Assembly (NCBI RefSeq): GCF_000719095.1
Contig: NZ_JOEH01000006.1
Span: 62,001 to 126,000, forward strand
Length of the DNA stretch: 64,000 nucleotides
Direction: 5' to 3'
From: Streptacidiphilus jeojiense
GTDB lineage: Bacteria > Actinomycetota > Actinomycetes > Streptomycetales > Streptomycetaceae
Below the pieces are notes generated by a model, which did no database searches, was not told the origin of the DNA, and worked only from the letters and a program-made list of their open reading frames with translations. The position numbers were made by a program, and so were the translations under genes. Positions within the stretch are counted from its first letter, which is position 1. Every line of letters begins with the position of its first letter. Below, one piece after another: positions 19,268 through 28,268 of this stretch.

Positions 19268-19281
19268 CAAAACCGGTTCAG
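19268..19281. promoter_or_regulatory. ACCGGTT-type LacI operator, site 3
   Basis: CAAAACCGGTTCAG agrees with sites 1 and 2. It is 40 bases before the repressor start and upstream of the importer promoter, and so can serve both divergent units. Confidence 0.78.
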
Positions 19282-19322
19282 CAGTATCAGCACCCGGCTT
19301 TCTGCAAATCAATACCGGGGCA

Positions 19323-19352
19323 TTGACAACGCGCTGAGGGCGACCCTACTTT
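19323..19352 (+). promoter_or_regulatory. sigma-70-like promoter of the importer operon
   Basis: TTGACA at 19323-19328 is followed after 16-18 bases by CCTACT/TACTTT (19345-19352). It is about 95 bases before the binding-protein start and 42 bases beyond operator site 3. Confidence 0.55.
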
Positions 19353-19447
19353 TTCGGCACATCAGACTTTACCGGTGTCGCCGGTGTGCGGACCGCCGCC
19401 GATCCCCCCTGACCCACCCGCTCATTCGGACCCAAGGGGACACACCC

Positions 19448-21124
19448 ATGCCCAGAACCCTCGACCGCCCCCGGCTGCTCGCCGCCTGCAGCGCCCTCGC
19501 CCTCTCCGTCACCCTCGCCGCCTGCGGCGGCAGCAGCGGGCACAAGGGCCCGTCGGCCTCGGTGCAGCACGGAGTGCTCACCGTCTCGACCGGCTCCGGC
19601 CAGAGCTACACGGCCAACTTCAACCCGTTCTCGCCCAACGCCCTGCAGGCCACCGACGGGATGGTCTACGAGCCGCTGTTCTTCTACAACACCTCCAAGT
19701 CCGGCGACATCCAGCCCTGGCTGGGCACCTCCTACAGCTGGGCCGACGGCGGGAAGACCCTGCACATCAAGGTCCGCTCCGGGGTCACCTGGAGCGACGG
19801 GAAGCCGTTCACCAACGCCGACGTCGCCTTCAGCTTCGCCAACGCCATGCACGCCAGCACCCTGAACGCCTACGGCCTGCCGCTGGCGAACGTCACCACC
19901 GACGGCACCGACGGGGTGACCCTGACGTTCACCCAGTCCGCCTACACCAAGGCGTACTTCATCCTCGGCAAGACCCTGATGCTGCCGCAGCACATCTGGG
20001 GCTCCATCCCGGACGCGCAGAAGACCACCGTGCTCAACAGCAAGCCGGTCGGCACCGGCGCCTGGACGGTGAAGTCGGTGGCGTCCACCCTGGTCACCCT
20101 GACCGCCCGGAAGGACTACTACCTCACCGGCTACCCCAAGTTCTCGACCCTGCGCTACGTCGGCTACAACGGCAACAACAGCGCCGACGCCGCCATCGAG
20201 TCGGGCGCGCTGGACTGGGCCGGCGGCTTCATCCCGGACATCAAGAAGAACTACCTGGCCAAGGACCCCAAGTTCACCCTGGTCAACAATCCGCTGGCGG
20301 TGACCGCCTTCATCCCCAACGCGCTGCAGGGCCCCACCGCGGACCCCAACGTCCGCAAGGCCATCAGCGCCGGAGTCGACCGCGCGTTCATGAGCCAGTC
20401 CGTCTACGACGGCCAGGCCGCCGCGACCAACCCGGCCGCCCTGCTCACCCCCAACTTCTCCTCGGTGCTGGACCCCTCGCTGCCGACCGCCTTCGAGACC
20501 GGCCAGGACAAGGTGGACGGCTATCTGACCGCCTCCGGCTACACCAAGGGCTCCGACGGCTACTACGCCAAGAACGGCAAGAGGCTCACCGTCACGGTGA
20601 AGATGGTGTCCGGCTGGACCGACTACCTGAGCCTGGGTCAACTCGCCCAGCAGGAGCTGAAGAAGGTCGGCATCGACCTGCAGATCGACTCCGAGGCCTA
20701 CAACACCTGGGCCGCCGACCAGGCGTCCGGCAACTTCCAGATGCTGCTCAGCAGCTTCGGCTTCACCCCGGACCCGCGCGCCTACTACGACCAGATCGTC
20801 GACAGCCGGCTGGCCAAGCCGCTCGGCCAGCAGACCACCGGCGGCAACTACGGCCGCTACAAGAACGCCGCCATCGACGACGCGCTGGACCACCTGGCCG
20901 AGACCACCGACGTCAACGCCCAGAAGCCCTACTTCTACGCGATTGAGCAGCAGTTCGTGAAGGACATGCCGGTGATCCCGCTGATGGACGCCCAGAACGA
21001 GCAGGAGTTCAACGGCAACAACGTCACCGGCTTCCCCACCGCCGCCGACTCCTACGCGGCCGCCTCGGTCTGGCTGTTCCCCGACGCCGCCTGGGTCGCC
21101 ATGCGCCTCAGCCCGGCCAAGTAG
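19448..21124 (+). CDS. SBP_bac_5 solute-binding lipoprotein of ABC importer
   Basis: A 558-residue extracytoplasmic binding protein of the oligopeptide/Dpp class. The lipobox LAAC is at about 23-26, with the acylated Cys26. The family core is visible in YEPLFFYN, LHIKVRSGVTWSDGKPFTNADVAFSF and NVRKAISAGVDR. AAGGGG precedes ATG 19448 by about eight bases. Class members bind peptides, nickel or, in several cases, oligosaccharides. The flanking LacI repressor, GH5-like enzyme and GH35 enzyme favour an oligosaccharide here. It is the first gene of a five-gene operon, with 14 bases to the first permease. Confidence 0.94.
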   Translation: MPRTLDRPRLLAACSALALSVTLAACGGSSGHKGPSASVQHGVLTVSTGSGQSYTANFNPFSPNALQATDGMVYEPLFFYNTSKSGDIQPWLGTSYSWADGGKTLHIKVRSGVTWSDGKPFTNADVAFSFANAMHASTLNAYGLPLANVTTDGTDGVTLTFTQSAYTKAYFILGKTLMLPQHIWGSIPDAQKTTVLNSKPVGTGAWTVKSVASTLVTLTARKDYYLTGYPKFSTLRYVGYNGNNSADAAIESGALDWAGGFIPDIKKNYLAKDPKFTLVNNPLAVTAFIPNALQGPTADPNVRKAISAGVDRAFMSQSVYDGQAAATNPAALLTPNFSSVLDPSLPTAFETGQDKVDGYLTASGYTKGSDGYYAKNGKRLTVTVKMVSGWTDYLSLGQLAQQELKKVGIDLQIDSEAYNTWAADQASGNFQMLLSSFGFTPDPRAYYDQIVDSRLAKPLGQQTTGGNYGRYKNAAIDDALDHLAETTDVNAQKPYFYAIEQQFVKDMPVIPLMDAQNEQEFNGNNVTGFPTAADSYAAASVWLFPDAAWVAMRLSPAK

Positions 21125-21138
21125 GGAGCGCTCCCAGC

Positions 21139-22122
21139 ATGCGCTACCTGCTCAGGAAGCTCGGCTTCTACGCCATCGCGGCCTGGTTGGCCGTCACCCT
21201 CAACTTCGCCCTGCCGCGGCTGATCCCCGGCGACCCGGTGGAGATCATCCTGTCCCGGATGCAGCAACAGGGCCCGGTCCCCGCGGGCGAGCACGACGCG
21301 GTGGCCAGGATGCTCGGGCTGGGCCACGGCAACATCCTGGCCCAGTACTGGGACTACCTGACCTCCGTCGCCCAGCTGCACTTCGGGCTGTCGATCAGCT
21401 ACTTCCCCACCCCGGTGACCACGGTGCTGCGCAGCTGCGTGCTGTGGACCCTGCTGCTGGTCGGCCTGGCCACACTGATCAGCGTGGTGCTGGGGATCGC
21501 GCTGGGCACCCTGGCCGGCTGGAAGCGCGGCACCTGGCTGGACAACCTGGTCCCGGTCACCACCTTCCTCACCGCCATCCCCTACTTCTGGCTGGCGCTG
21601 CTGCTGCTCTACCTGCTCACCCAGGTGACCCAGGTGTTCCCGCAGAGCGGCGGCTACAGCCCGGACACCTTCATCGGCTGGAACGGCGCCTTCATCGGCT
21701 CGGCCGTCAGCCATGCGCTGCTGCCGGCCATCACCATCGTGCTCAGCTCGGTGGGCGGCTGGCTGCTCGGCATGCGCAACATGATGGTGTCCACCCTCTC
21801 CGAGGACTACGTCACCGCCGCCGAGGCCAAGGGGCTGCGCGCCCGCACCGTGATGATCGGGTACGCGGCCCGCAACGCGGTGCTGCCCAGCGTGGCCGGG
21901 TTCGCCATCTCGCTGGGGTTCATCGTCAGCGGCTCGCTGGTGATGGAGATCGTCTTCTCCTATCCGGGGATGGGCTTCACCCTGCTCAGCGCCGTGGGCA
22001 ACAACGACTACCCGCTGATGCAGGCGGTCTTCCTGGTGATCACCATGGCGGTGCTGGCCGCCAACTTCATCGTCGACATGCTCTACGGCTTCGTCGACCC
22101 GCGCACGAGGCAGGCCCGATGA
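21139..22122 (+). CDS. ABC importer permease, DppB/OppB type
   Basis: A 327-residue inner-membrane subunit with six predicted helices. The N-terminal segment LTLNFALPRLIPGDPVEIIL is the DppB/OppB hallmark. The EAA loop that contacts the ATPase reads TAAEAKGLRARTVMIGYAARNAVLP. GGAGCG lies seven bases before the ATG. The TGA overlaps the ATG of the second permease. It pairs with the DppC-type protein to form the channel for the solute delivered by the lipoprotein. Confidence 0.95.
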   Translation: MRYLLRKLGFYAIAAWLAVTLNFALPRLIPGDPVEIILSRMQQQGPVPAGEHDAVARMLGLGHGNILAQYWDYLTSVAQLHFGLSISYFPTPVTTVLRSCVLWTLLLVGLATLISVVLGIALGTLAGWKRGTWLDNLVPVTTFLTAIPYFWLALLLLYLLTQVTQVFPQSGGYSPDTFIGWNGAFIGSAVSHALLPAITIVLSSVGGWLLGMRNMMVSTLSEDYVTAAEAKGLRARTVMIGYAARNAVLPSVAGFAISLGFIVSGSLVMEIVFSYPGMGFTLLSAVGNNDYPLMQAVFLVITMAVLAANFIVDMLYGFVDPRTRQAR

Positions 22123-23060
22123 CGACCACCGCCGCCCTGCTCACCGACCCGGCGGTGCCCACCGCCGCCCCCGGCCCCGGCCGGTTGCGCCGGATGCTGC
22201 GCTCCCGCCGACTGGTCACCGGGCTGACCGTGCTGGTGCTGTTCGCGTTGGCCGCGATCATCGGCCCGTTCCTGGTCGGCGACCCCAACGCGGTCAGCAC
22301 CGACCTCAACCAGGGGCCCTCGGCCGCGCACTGGCTCGGCACCACCCAGCTCGGCCAGGACGTGCTGGCCCAACTGGTCGTCAGCGCCCGCGGGACCCTG
22401 TTCATCGGGGTGGCGGCGGCGCTGGTCGCCACCGTGGTCTCGATCGTGATCGGGATCGGCGGGGGATTCCTGGGCGGGCTGGCCGACGAGGCGCTGTCGC
22501 TGCTCAGCAATGTCTTCCTGGTGATCCCGGGTCTGCCGCTGGTGATCGTGGTCTCCGCCTACGCCCATGGCGGCGGGATGCCGGCCACGGTGCTGATCAT
22601 CGCGCTGACCAGCTGGGCCGCCTCGGCCCGGGTGCTGCGGGCGCAGACCCTGTCGCTGCGCAGCCGCGACTACGTGCTGGCCGCCCGGGTCTACGGGGAG
22701 CGCCGCTGGCGGATCGTACTGGTGGAGATCCTGCCCAATGAACTGGCCATCATCGTCTCCCAGTTCATCTTCGCGGTGGTGTTCGCCATCCTCACCCAGG
22801 CCGGTCTGGCCTTCCTGGGGCTGGAGAACCCGCTCGACCTGACCTGGGGCAACATGCTGTATTTCGCGCAGAACGCGGAGGCGCTGTCCAGCGGCTACTG
22901 GTGGTGGTTCGTGCCGCCCGGGGTGTGCATCGCCGCCGTCGGCGCGGCGCTGTCGCTGGTCAACTTCGGCCTGGACGAGCTGCTCAACCCCCGGCTGAGG
23001 GTCCATCACGAGCCCAGGCAGAAGAAGGCCCGGCTGCAGAAGAAGGGAGCCGGGGCATGA
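22119..23060 (+). CDS. ABC importer permease, DppC/OppC type
   Basis: A 313-residue permease. After an N-terminal OppC-like segment (RSRRLVTGLTVLVLFALAAIIGPFLVG) come HWLGTTQLGQDVLAQLVVSARGTL, the conserved DppC start, and an EAA loop around LAARVYGERRWRIVLVEILPN. A basic C-terminal tail (about 297-313) has KKARLQKKG. It overlaps its neighbours by ATGA on both sides, so the operon is translationally coupled throughout. Confidence 0.95.
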   Translation: MTTTAALLTDPAVPTAAPGPGRLRRMLRSRRLVTGLTVLVLFALAAIIGPFLVGDPNAVSTDLNQGPSAAHWLGTTQLGQDVLAQLVVSARGTLFIGVAAALVATVVSIVIGIGGGFLGGLADEALSLLSNVFLVIPGLPLVIVVSAYAHGGGMPATVLIIALTSWAASARVLRAQTLSLRSRDYVLAARVYGERRWRIVLVEILPNELAIIVSQFIFAVVFAILTQAGLAFLGLENPLDLTWGNMLYFAQNAEALSSGYWWWFVPPGVCIAAVGAALSLVNFGLDELLNPRLRVHHEPRQKKARLQKKGAGA

Positions 23061-24064
23061 GCGCCGACGCCGACGTGGTGCTGAGCGTCGAGCACCTCAG
23101 TGTGGAGTACGCGGGGGAGCGGCCCACCCGTGCGGTCCGGGACGTCAGCTTCCAGCTGCGGCGCGGTGAGCTGCTGGGCGTGGCCGGTGAGAGCGGCTGC
23201 GGCAAGTCCACGCTGGCGTACGCGATCAGCCGGATGCTCAAGCCGCCGGCCCGGCTCACCGGCGGCCGGGTGCTGCACCGCTCCCGGGACGGGGTGGAGA
23301 CCGATCTGCTGGCGCTGGAGGGGGAGCAGCTCCGGGCGTTCCGCTGGAGCAGGCAGTCCATGGTGTTCCAGAGTGCGATGAACGCGCTCAATCCGGTCAC
23401 CACCGTCGGCCGCCAGTTCGACGACATCTTCCGGGCGCACCGGACCGGCTGGACCGCCGAGCGCCGCCGCCGGCGGGCCGGGGAGCTGTTGGAACTGGTC
23501 GGCATCGACCCGGCCCGGATCCGCAGCTTCCCGCACGAACTCTCCGGGGGCATGCGCCAGCGCGTGGTCATCGCCATGGCGCTGGCCCTGGAACCGGAGA
23601 TCGTCATCATGGACGAGCCGACCACGGCCCTGGACGTGGTGGTCCAGCGGGAGATCCTGGACGAGGTTGAGCGGCTGCGCGAGCAGCTCGGCTTCAGCGT
23701 CGTCTTCATCACCCACGACCTCGGCCTGCTGCTGGAGATCAGCGACCGGCTCGCGGTGATGTACGCGGGGGAGTTCGTCGAGTACGCCCCGGCCGAGGGC
23801 CTGGCGGGCTCGGCGGCGCACCCCTACACCCAGGGCCTGCTGCGCTCCTTCCCGGACCTGGCGGGCGTCCGCCGGGAGTTGCGCGGGATCCCCGGAACCC
23901 CGCCCGACCTGCGCGAACAGCTGCCCGGCTGTCCCTTCGCGGCCCGCTGCGACCAGGTCTTCGACCCCTGCGCCGGGCAGCACCCGGCCCTGCTCGACCT
24001 CGACCGCGGCACCGGCTGGAGCGCCGCCTGCCACCTCCACGGACTCCAGGGAGCCACTCCATGA
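23057..24064 (+). CDS. ABC importer ATPase, DppD/OppD type
   Basis: A 335-residue ATPase. Walker A is GESGCGKST, the signature LSGGMRQRVVIAMAL, Walker B IVIMDEPTTALD and the switch His in ITHDLGL. The C-terminal oligopeptide-transporter domain carries the iron-sulfur-type cysteines CPFAARCDQVFDPC, typical of OppD/DppD. It forms a heterodimer with the next gene product. The start overlaps the permease stop by ATGA. Confidence 0.95.
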   Translation: MSADADVVLSVEHLSVEYAGERPTRAVRDVSFQLRRGELLGVAGESGCGKSTLAYAISRMLKPPARLTGGRVLHRSRDGVETDLLALEGEQLRAFRWSRQSMVFQSAMNALNPVTTVGRQFDDIFRAHRTGWTAERRRRRAGELLELVGIDPARIRSFPHELSGGMRQRVVIAMALALEPEIVIMDEPTTALDVVVQREILDEVERLREQLGFSVVFITHDLGLLLEISDRLAVMYAGEFVEYAPAEGLAGSAAHPYTQGLLRSFPDLAGVRRELRGIPGTPPDLREQLPGCPFAARCDQVFDPCAGQHPALLDLDRGTGWSAACHLHGLQGATP

Positions 24065-25083
24065 CAGACGCCCGGTCGAGTGCTCCGGCGGTGGACCCGT
24101 CCCCGGCCCCGGTGCTGGAGGTCAGCGACCTCACCGTGGACTACCCGCAGCGCGGCGGCAGGCCGCTGCGCGCCGTCGACCACCTGTCCTTCGGGCTGCG
24201 CGCGGGGCAGACCCTCGCCCTGGTGGGGGAGAGCGGCAGCGGCAAGTCCACCGTGGTCCGGGCCCTGGCCCGGCTGCAGCGCCCCAGCTCGGGGACGGTG
24301 CAGCTGGGCGGGCGGCCCAGGACCGGGGCGGCCGCCTACCGCCGCGAGGTGCAGATGGTCTTCCAGGACCCCTTCGCCTCGCTCAACCCGGCGCACACCG
24401 TGGACCACCATCTGCGCCGGCCGCTGATCGCCACCGGCCGTGCCCGGCGCGGTGCCCCGGCGGACGCGGCGGTGCGGGAGCTGCTGGAGTCGGTCAACCT
24501 CACCCCGGCCGCGGACATGGCCGCCAAGCGTCCGCACGAGCTGTCCGGCGGCCAGCGCCAGCGGGTGGCCATCGCCCGCGCGCTCGCGCCCGAGCCGCGG
24601 ATCCTGCTGGCCGACGAGCCGGTGTCGATGCTGGACGTCTCGATCCGGCTGGAGATCCTCAACCTGTTGGACCAGCTGAAGCGGCGGCACGGCCTCGCGC
24701 TGCTCTACGTCACCCACGACCTGGCCACCGCACGGCACTTCTCCTCGGAGGTGATGGTGATGTACCGGGGCACGGTGGTCGAGCGCGGGCCCAGCGACGC
24801 GGTGATCCTCAACCCGGCCCACCCCTACACCAGGCTGCTGGCGGAGTCCGCGCCCAGCACCGGCGCCTCCCGGGAGCAGGCCAGGGCCGCGCGCCGGGAG
24901 CGGCTGGACCAGCGCGCCCGTCGCACGGCAGAGCAGCGCGAGACCACCGCTGAGGGCGGCTGTCCGTTCCGCGGCCGCTGCCCCTCGGTGATGGACATCT
25001 GCGCGCAGCGGCCTCCGGTCGCCGCAGTCGGTGCGGGGCACCAGGCGCTGTGCTGGCTGCACAGGGAAGGTCCGGAGCATTGA
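24061..25083 (+). CDS. ABC importer ATPase, DppF/OppF type
   Basis: A 340-residue ATPase with Walker A GESGSGKST, signature LSGGQRQRVAIARAL and Walker B ILLADEPVSMLD. The OppF-type C-terminus has CPFRGRCPSVMDIC. It completes the importer: lipoprotein, two permeases, two ATPases. The stop codon at 25081-25083 is part of a short palindrome, and the Tat-exported GH35 gene begins 89 bases later, so it may be read from the same transcript or a local promoter. Confidence 0.95.
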   Translation: MTDARSSAPAVDPSPAPVLEVSDLTVDYPQRGGRPLRAVDHLSFGLRAGQTLALVGESGSGKSTVVRALARLQRPSSGTVQLGGRPRTGAAAYRREVQMVFQDPFASLNPAHTVDHHLRRPLIATGRARRGAPADAAVRELLESVNLTPAADMAAKRPHELSGGQRQRVAIARALAPEPRILLADEPVSMLDVSIRLEILNLLDQLKRRHGLALLYVTHDLATARHFSSEVMVMYRGTVVERGPSDAVILNPAHPYTRLLAESAPSTGASREQARAARRERLDQRARRTAEQRETTAEGGCPFRGRCPSVMDICAQRPPVAAVGAGHQALCWLHREGPEH

Positions 25084-25098
25084 CCTGAGGCCAGGTCA
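25081..25098. promoter_or_regulatory. TGACCTG-AGGC-CAGGTCA palindrome
   Basis: Perfect 7-bp arms flank a four-base centre. It overlaps the stop of the last transporter gene and is 75 bases before the GH35 start. It could be an operator for the GH35 gene or a small attenuating hairpin. It does not match the ACCGGTT operators. Confidence 0.45.
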
Positions 25099-25172
25099 GA
25101 CCTACGGTCCTTGTTGGTTCTTGATTGTCCGTGGGTTGATATGGCGAGATATGTTCTCTGATGGAGGATTCT

Positions 25173-28163
25173 ATGGACCTCAGCCGTCGGCGCTTCACCG
25201 TACTCAGTGGCGGCGCGGTCGCCGGCCTGGCCATCGGAACGAACCTCTCCCTGGACACCGGGCCGGCTCAGGCCGCCGCGGCCGGACCGGTCGCGGACGG
25301 CGTCGCCCGCACCGTCGGCTTCGACCGGTACTCCCTGCTCGTCGACGGCGAACGGGTGCCGATCTGGTCCGGTGAGATCCACCCGTTCCGGCTGCCAAGC
25401 CCGCAGTTGTGGCCGGACGTGCTGCAGAAGCTCAGAGCGAGCGGCTTCAACGCCGTCAGCGTCTACGTCGCCTGGAACTACCACTCCCCGGCCCCCGGGG
25501 TGTACGACTTCACCGGCGTGCGCGACCTCGGGGCCTTCCTGGACGACGCGGCCCGGGCCGGGCTCTATGTGATCGTCCGTCCCGGCCCCTACATCAACGC
25601 CGAGGTCGACGCGGGCGGCTACCCGGGCTGGCTGCAGGCCACCGCCGGCACCGCGCGTACCGACAACGCGACCTACCTGGCCCATGTGGACGAGTACCTG
25701 AGCGCGGTCGACGCGGTGGTCGCGCCGCGCCAGTACTCCACCGGCGGCGGCACGGTGCTGCTCTACCAGCTGGAGAACGAGTACGCCTCCTACATCTCCG
25801 GGAGCACCGGCAAGAACTACCTGGCGCACCTCTACGCCAAGGTCCGCGCCGACGGCATCACCGTGCCGCTGTTCCACAACGACAAGGGCCGCAACGGATA
25901 CTGGACCCCGGGGTCCTTCCCCACCAGCGGCCCCGACGGCACCGAGACCGGCCGCTACCTCTACGCCTTCGACGGCTACCCCTCGCCCTCGTCCACCCCG
26001 CCCGACTGGGGCTACTTCGGCGCCGGCGGCAGCAAGGGCGGCTCCACCGCCAGCCCGGACACCCCTGGTTTCATGGCCGAGTTCGGCGGCGGCTGGTTCG
26101 ACTGCTGGGGCGGCGCCGAGTTCGCCGGGCAGGGCTACGCGGCTGCCAGGGCGACCCGCGACGCCGGCTACGAGCGGCGCTTCTACCTCACCAACCTCGC
26201 CAACGGCATCAAGATCCACAATGTCTACATGGCCTTCGGCGGCACCTCCTGGGGCTGGCTGCCGGCCCCGGTCGTCTACACCTCCTACGACTACGGCGCG
26301 GCCATCGACGAGGCCCGCAACCCGACCGCCAAGACCACCCCGATGAAGCAGATCGGCAGCCTGCTCACCGCCGTCCCCGACCTCGCCAAGCTGGACCGGG
26401 CCGCCGACACCGCCGCGGCCGACCCCGCCCTGACGGTGTATCACCTCAGCAACCCGGACACCGCCGCGCACGTCTACGTGGTCCGCAACGACCACACCGC
26501 CGACATCAGCACCACCCTGGACCTGGCCGTCGCCGAGGGCACACTCACCGTGCCGCTCCAGGTCAGCGCCAAGGACGCCCGACTGTTCGGCACCGGGATC
26601 GCCCTGGGCTCACGGCAATTGCACCACACCACGGCGCAACCCATGCTGCAGGGCCGTATCGGCCGCCAGGACGTCGGCCTGCTGGTTGGCCGACCGGGCG
26701 CACCGGTCCAACTCGCTCTGTCTTGCGCCGAACAGCCCGCGGTCGCCCTGATCGAGGGTGCCGCGGACTGGAGTTACGACCCCGCCGGCGCGCTGCTCAC
26801 CGTCACCGCCACGCTCTCCGGCCTGACCCGACTGAGCGTCAGCGGCGGCGGCAACCCGGTGCCGCTGCTCCTGCTGCTCGCCGACGACGACGCCTGCGCC
26901 ACGCTGTGGCCGACCCGTACCGCCACCGGCACCGCGCTGGTCCGAGGTCCGGCGCTGCTGCGCACCGCGCACGCCGAGGGTCAGGTGCTGCACCTGACCG
27001 GCGACACCACGGCCCCCAGCGACCTGGAGGTCTGGGCACCCCGGGGGGTCGAGCGGGTCACCTGGAACGGGGAGACCGTGCCGACCAGGGCCACCCGTTC
27101 CGGCAGCCTGGCCGCGCGGCGGAGCCTGGCCGGCCCGCCGGCGATCACCCTGCCCGCGCTGACCGGCTGGCGCAGCGCCGCGGGCGACCCGGAGTCGGCG
27201 CCCGGCTACCCCGACTCGACCTGGACCGTCGCCGACCGGACCACCAGTTTCAGCTCCACCCCGGTGCCGGCCGGTGGCCCGGTGCTGTTCGCCGACGACT
27301 ACGGCTTCCACTACGGGGACGTCTGGTACCGCGCCTCCTGGACCGGGGCGAGCGACGCCTCTTCTCTCCAACTCTCGTACCAGACCGGCACCCAGGGCCT
27401 GCTGATGGCCTGGCTGGACGGCGTCCCGCTGGGCGGCCACCGGATGCCGGTGCCGACCCTGGCCCAGGCCACCACGCAGACCTGGACCGCCACCGCCACG
27501 CTGCCGCTCCCAGCGGCGCAGCAGGGGGACGGCGACCATGTGCTGTCCGTGCTGGTCCGTCCGATGGCCCGCTCCGAGGACGGCGGGGCCAATGACGCGC
27601 AGAAGTCCGCCCGGGGACTGGTCTCGGCGGCCTTCACCCTGAACAGCGGGAGCGCTCCCGCTCCGGTGTGGCGGCTCCAGGGCGCGGACACCGTAGCGGT
27701 GACGGCGGCCGACCCGGTGCGCGGACCGCTCAACAGCGGTGGCCTGGACGGTGAGCGCAATGGCTGGCACCTGCCGCGCTTCGACGACCGCCGCTGGAGC
27801 CCGGCGGTGTTCCCGGCGACCGCGTCCGGACAGGGCGTCACCTGGTACCGCACCGGCTTCCGGCTGCGCATCCCGGAAGGGCTCGACGCCTCGGTGGGGC
27901 TCACCCTGACCGACGACCCGACCCGTGCCTACCGGGTCCAACTGTTCCTCAACGGCTGGAACCTGGGCCAGTACATCAACGACGTCGGCCCGCAGCACAC
28001 CTTTGTGCTGCCGACCGGCATCCTGGACCCGCACGGCGACAACACCCTGGCCCTGGCCGTCCTCGCTGACGGCACCACCCCGTCCGGCCCCGGCACCGTG
28101 GCCCTCAGCCTGCTCGGATCGGTGGACGGGGGAACGGGCGGCACCGGCAGGTCGGGTGACTGA
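25173..28163 (+). CDS. Tat-exported GH35 beta-galactosidase
   Basis: A 996-residue secreted beta-galactosidase. The twin-arginine signal LSRRRFTVLSGG runs to about residue 37 (AQAAAAG). The GH35 barrel includes WSGEIHPFRLP, VRPGPYINAEVDAGGYPGWL, acid/base Glu203 in LENEYASY and nucleophile Glu303 in FMAEFGGGWFD. The last ~450 residues form beta-sandwich domains of the fungal/LacA type (two jelly rolls, one around WYRASWTGASD, the other WYRTGFRLRIPEG). GGAGG sits five bases before ATG 25173; an in-frame ATG at 25161 overlaps it. It probably trims galactosides outside the cell for the adjoining importer. Confidence 0.94.
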   Translation: MDLSRRRFTVLSGGAVAGLAIGTNLSLDTGPAQAAAAGPVADGVARTVGFDRYSLLVDGERVPIWSGEIHPFRLPSPQLWPDVLQKLRASGFNAVSVYVAWNYHSPAPGVYDFTGVRDLGAFLDDAARAGLYVIVRPGPYINAEVDAGGYPGWLQATAGTARTDNATYLAHVDEYLSAVDAVVAPRQYSTGGGTVLLYQLENEYASYISGSTGKNYLAHLYAKVRADGITVPLFHNDKGRNGYWTPGSFPTSGPDGTETGRYLYAFDGYPSPSSTPPDWGYFGAGGSKGGSTASPDTPGFMAEFGGGWFDCWGGAEFAGQGYAAARATRDAGYERRFYLTNLANGIKIHNVYMAFGGTSWGWLPAPVVYTSYDYGAAIDEARNPTAKTTPMKQIGSLLTAVPDLAKLDRAADTAAADPALTVYHLSNPDTAAHVYVVRNDHTADISTTLDLAVAEGTLTVPLQVSAKDARLFGTGIALGSRQLHHTTAQPMLQGRIGRQDVGLLVGRPGAPVQLALSCAEQPAVALIEGAADWSYDPAGALLTVTATLSGLTRLSVSGGGNPVPLLLLLADDDACATLWPTRTATGTALVRGPALLRTAHAEGQVLHLTGDTTAPSDLEVWAPRGVERVTWNGETVPTRATRSGSLAARRSLAGPPAITLPALTGWRSAAGDPESAPGYPDSTWTVADRTTSFSSTPVPAGGPVLFADDYGFHYGDVWYRASWTGASDASSLQLSYQTGTQGLLMAWLDGVPLGGHRMPVPTLAQATTQTWTATATLPLPAAQQGDGDHVLSVLVRPMARSEDGGANDAQKSARGLVSAAFTLNSGSAPAPVWRLQGADTVAVTAADPVRGPLNSGGLDGERNGWHLPRFDDRRWSPAVFPATASGQGVTWYRTGFRLRIPEGLDASVGLTLTDDPTRAYRVQLFLNGWNLGQYINDVGPQHTFVLPTGILDPHGDNTLALAVLADGTTPSGPGTVALSLLGSVDGGTGGTGRSGD

Positions 28164-28197
28164 CCGTCAATGACGGTTTGCTGAACCCTGCATGAAC

Positions 28198-28235
28198 GAC
28201 CGGCCCCGAGCGGGGAAGATCGCTCGGGGCCGGTC
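28198..28235. terminator. bidirectional hairpin terminator
   Basis: GACCGGCCCCGAGCG (28198-28212) pairs perfectly over 15 bases with CGCTCGGGGCCGGTC (28221-28235), with an 8-base loop. It lies between the convergent GH35 and GH42 genes. Confidence 0.88.
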
Positions 28236-28268
28236 CGCGTCCGCGGTCGTCGGGTCTGGTGCGGCCCC

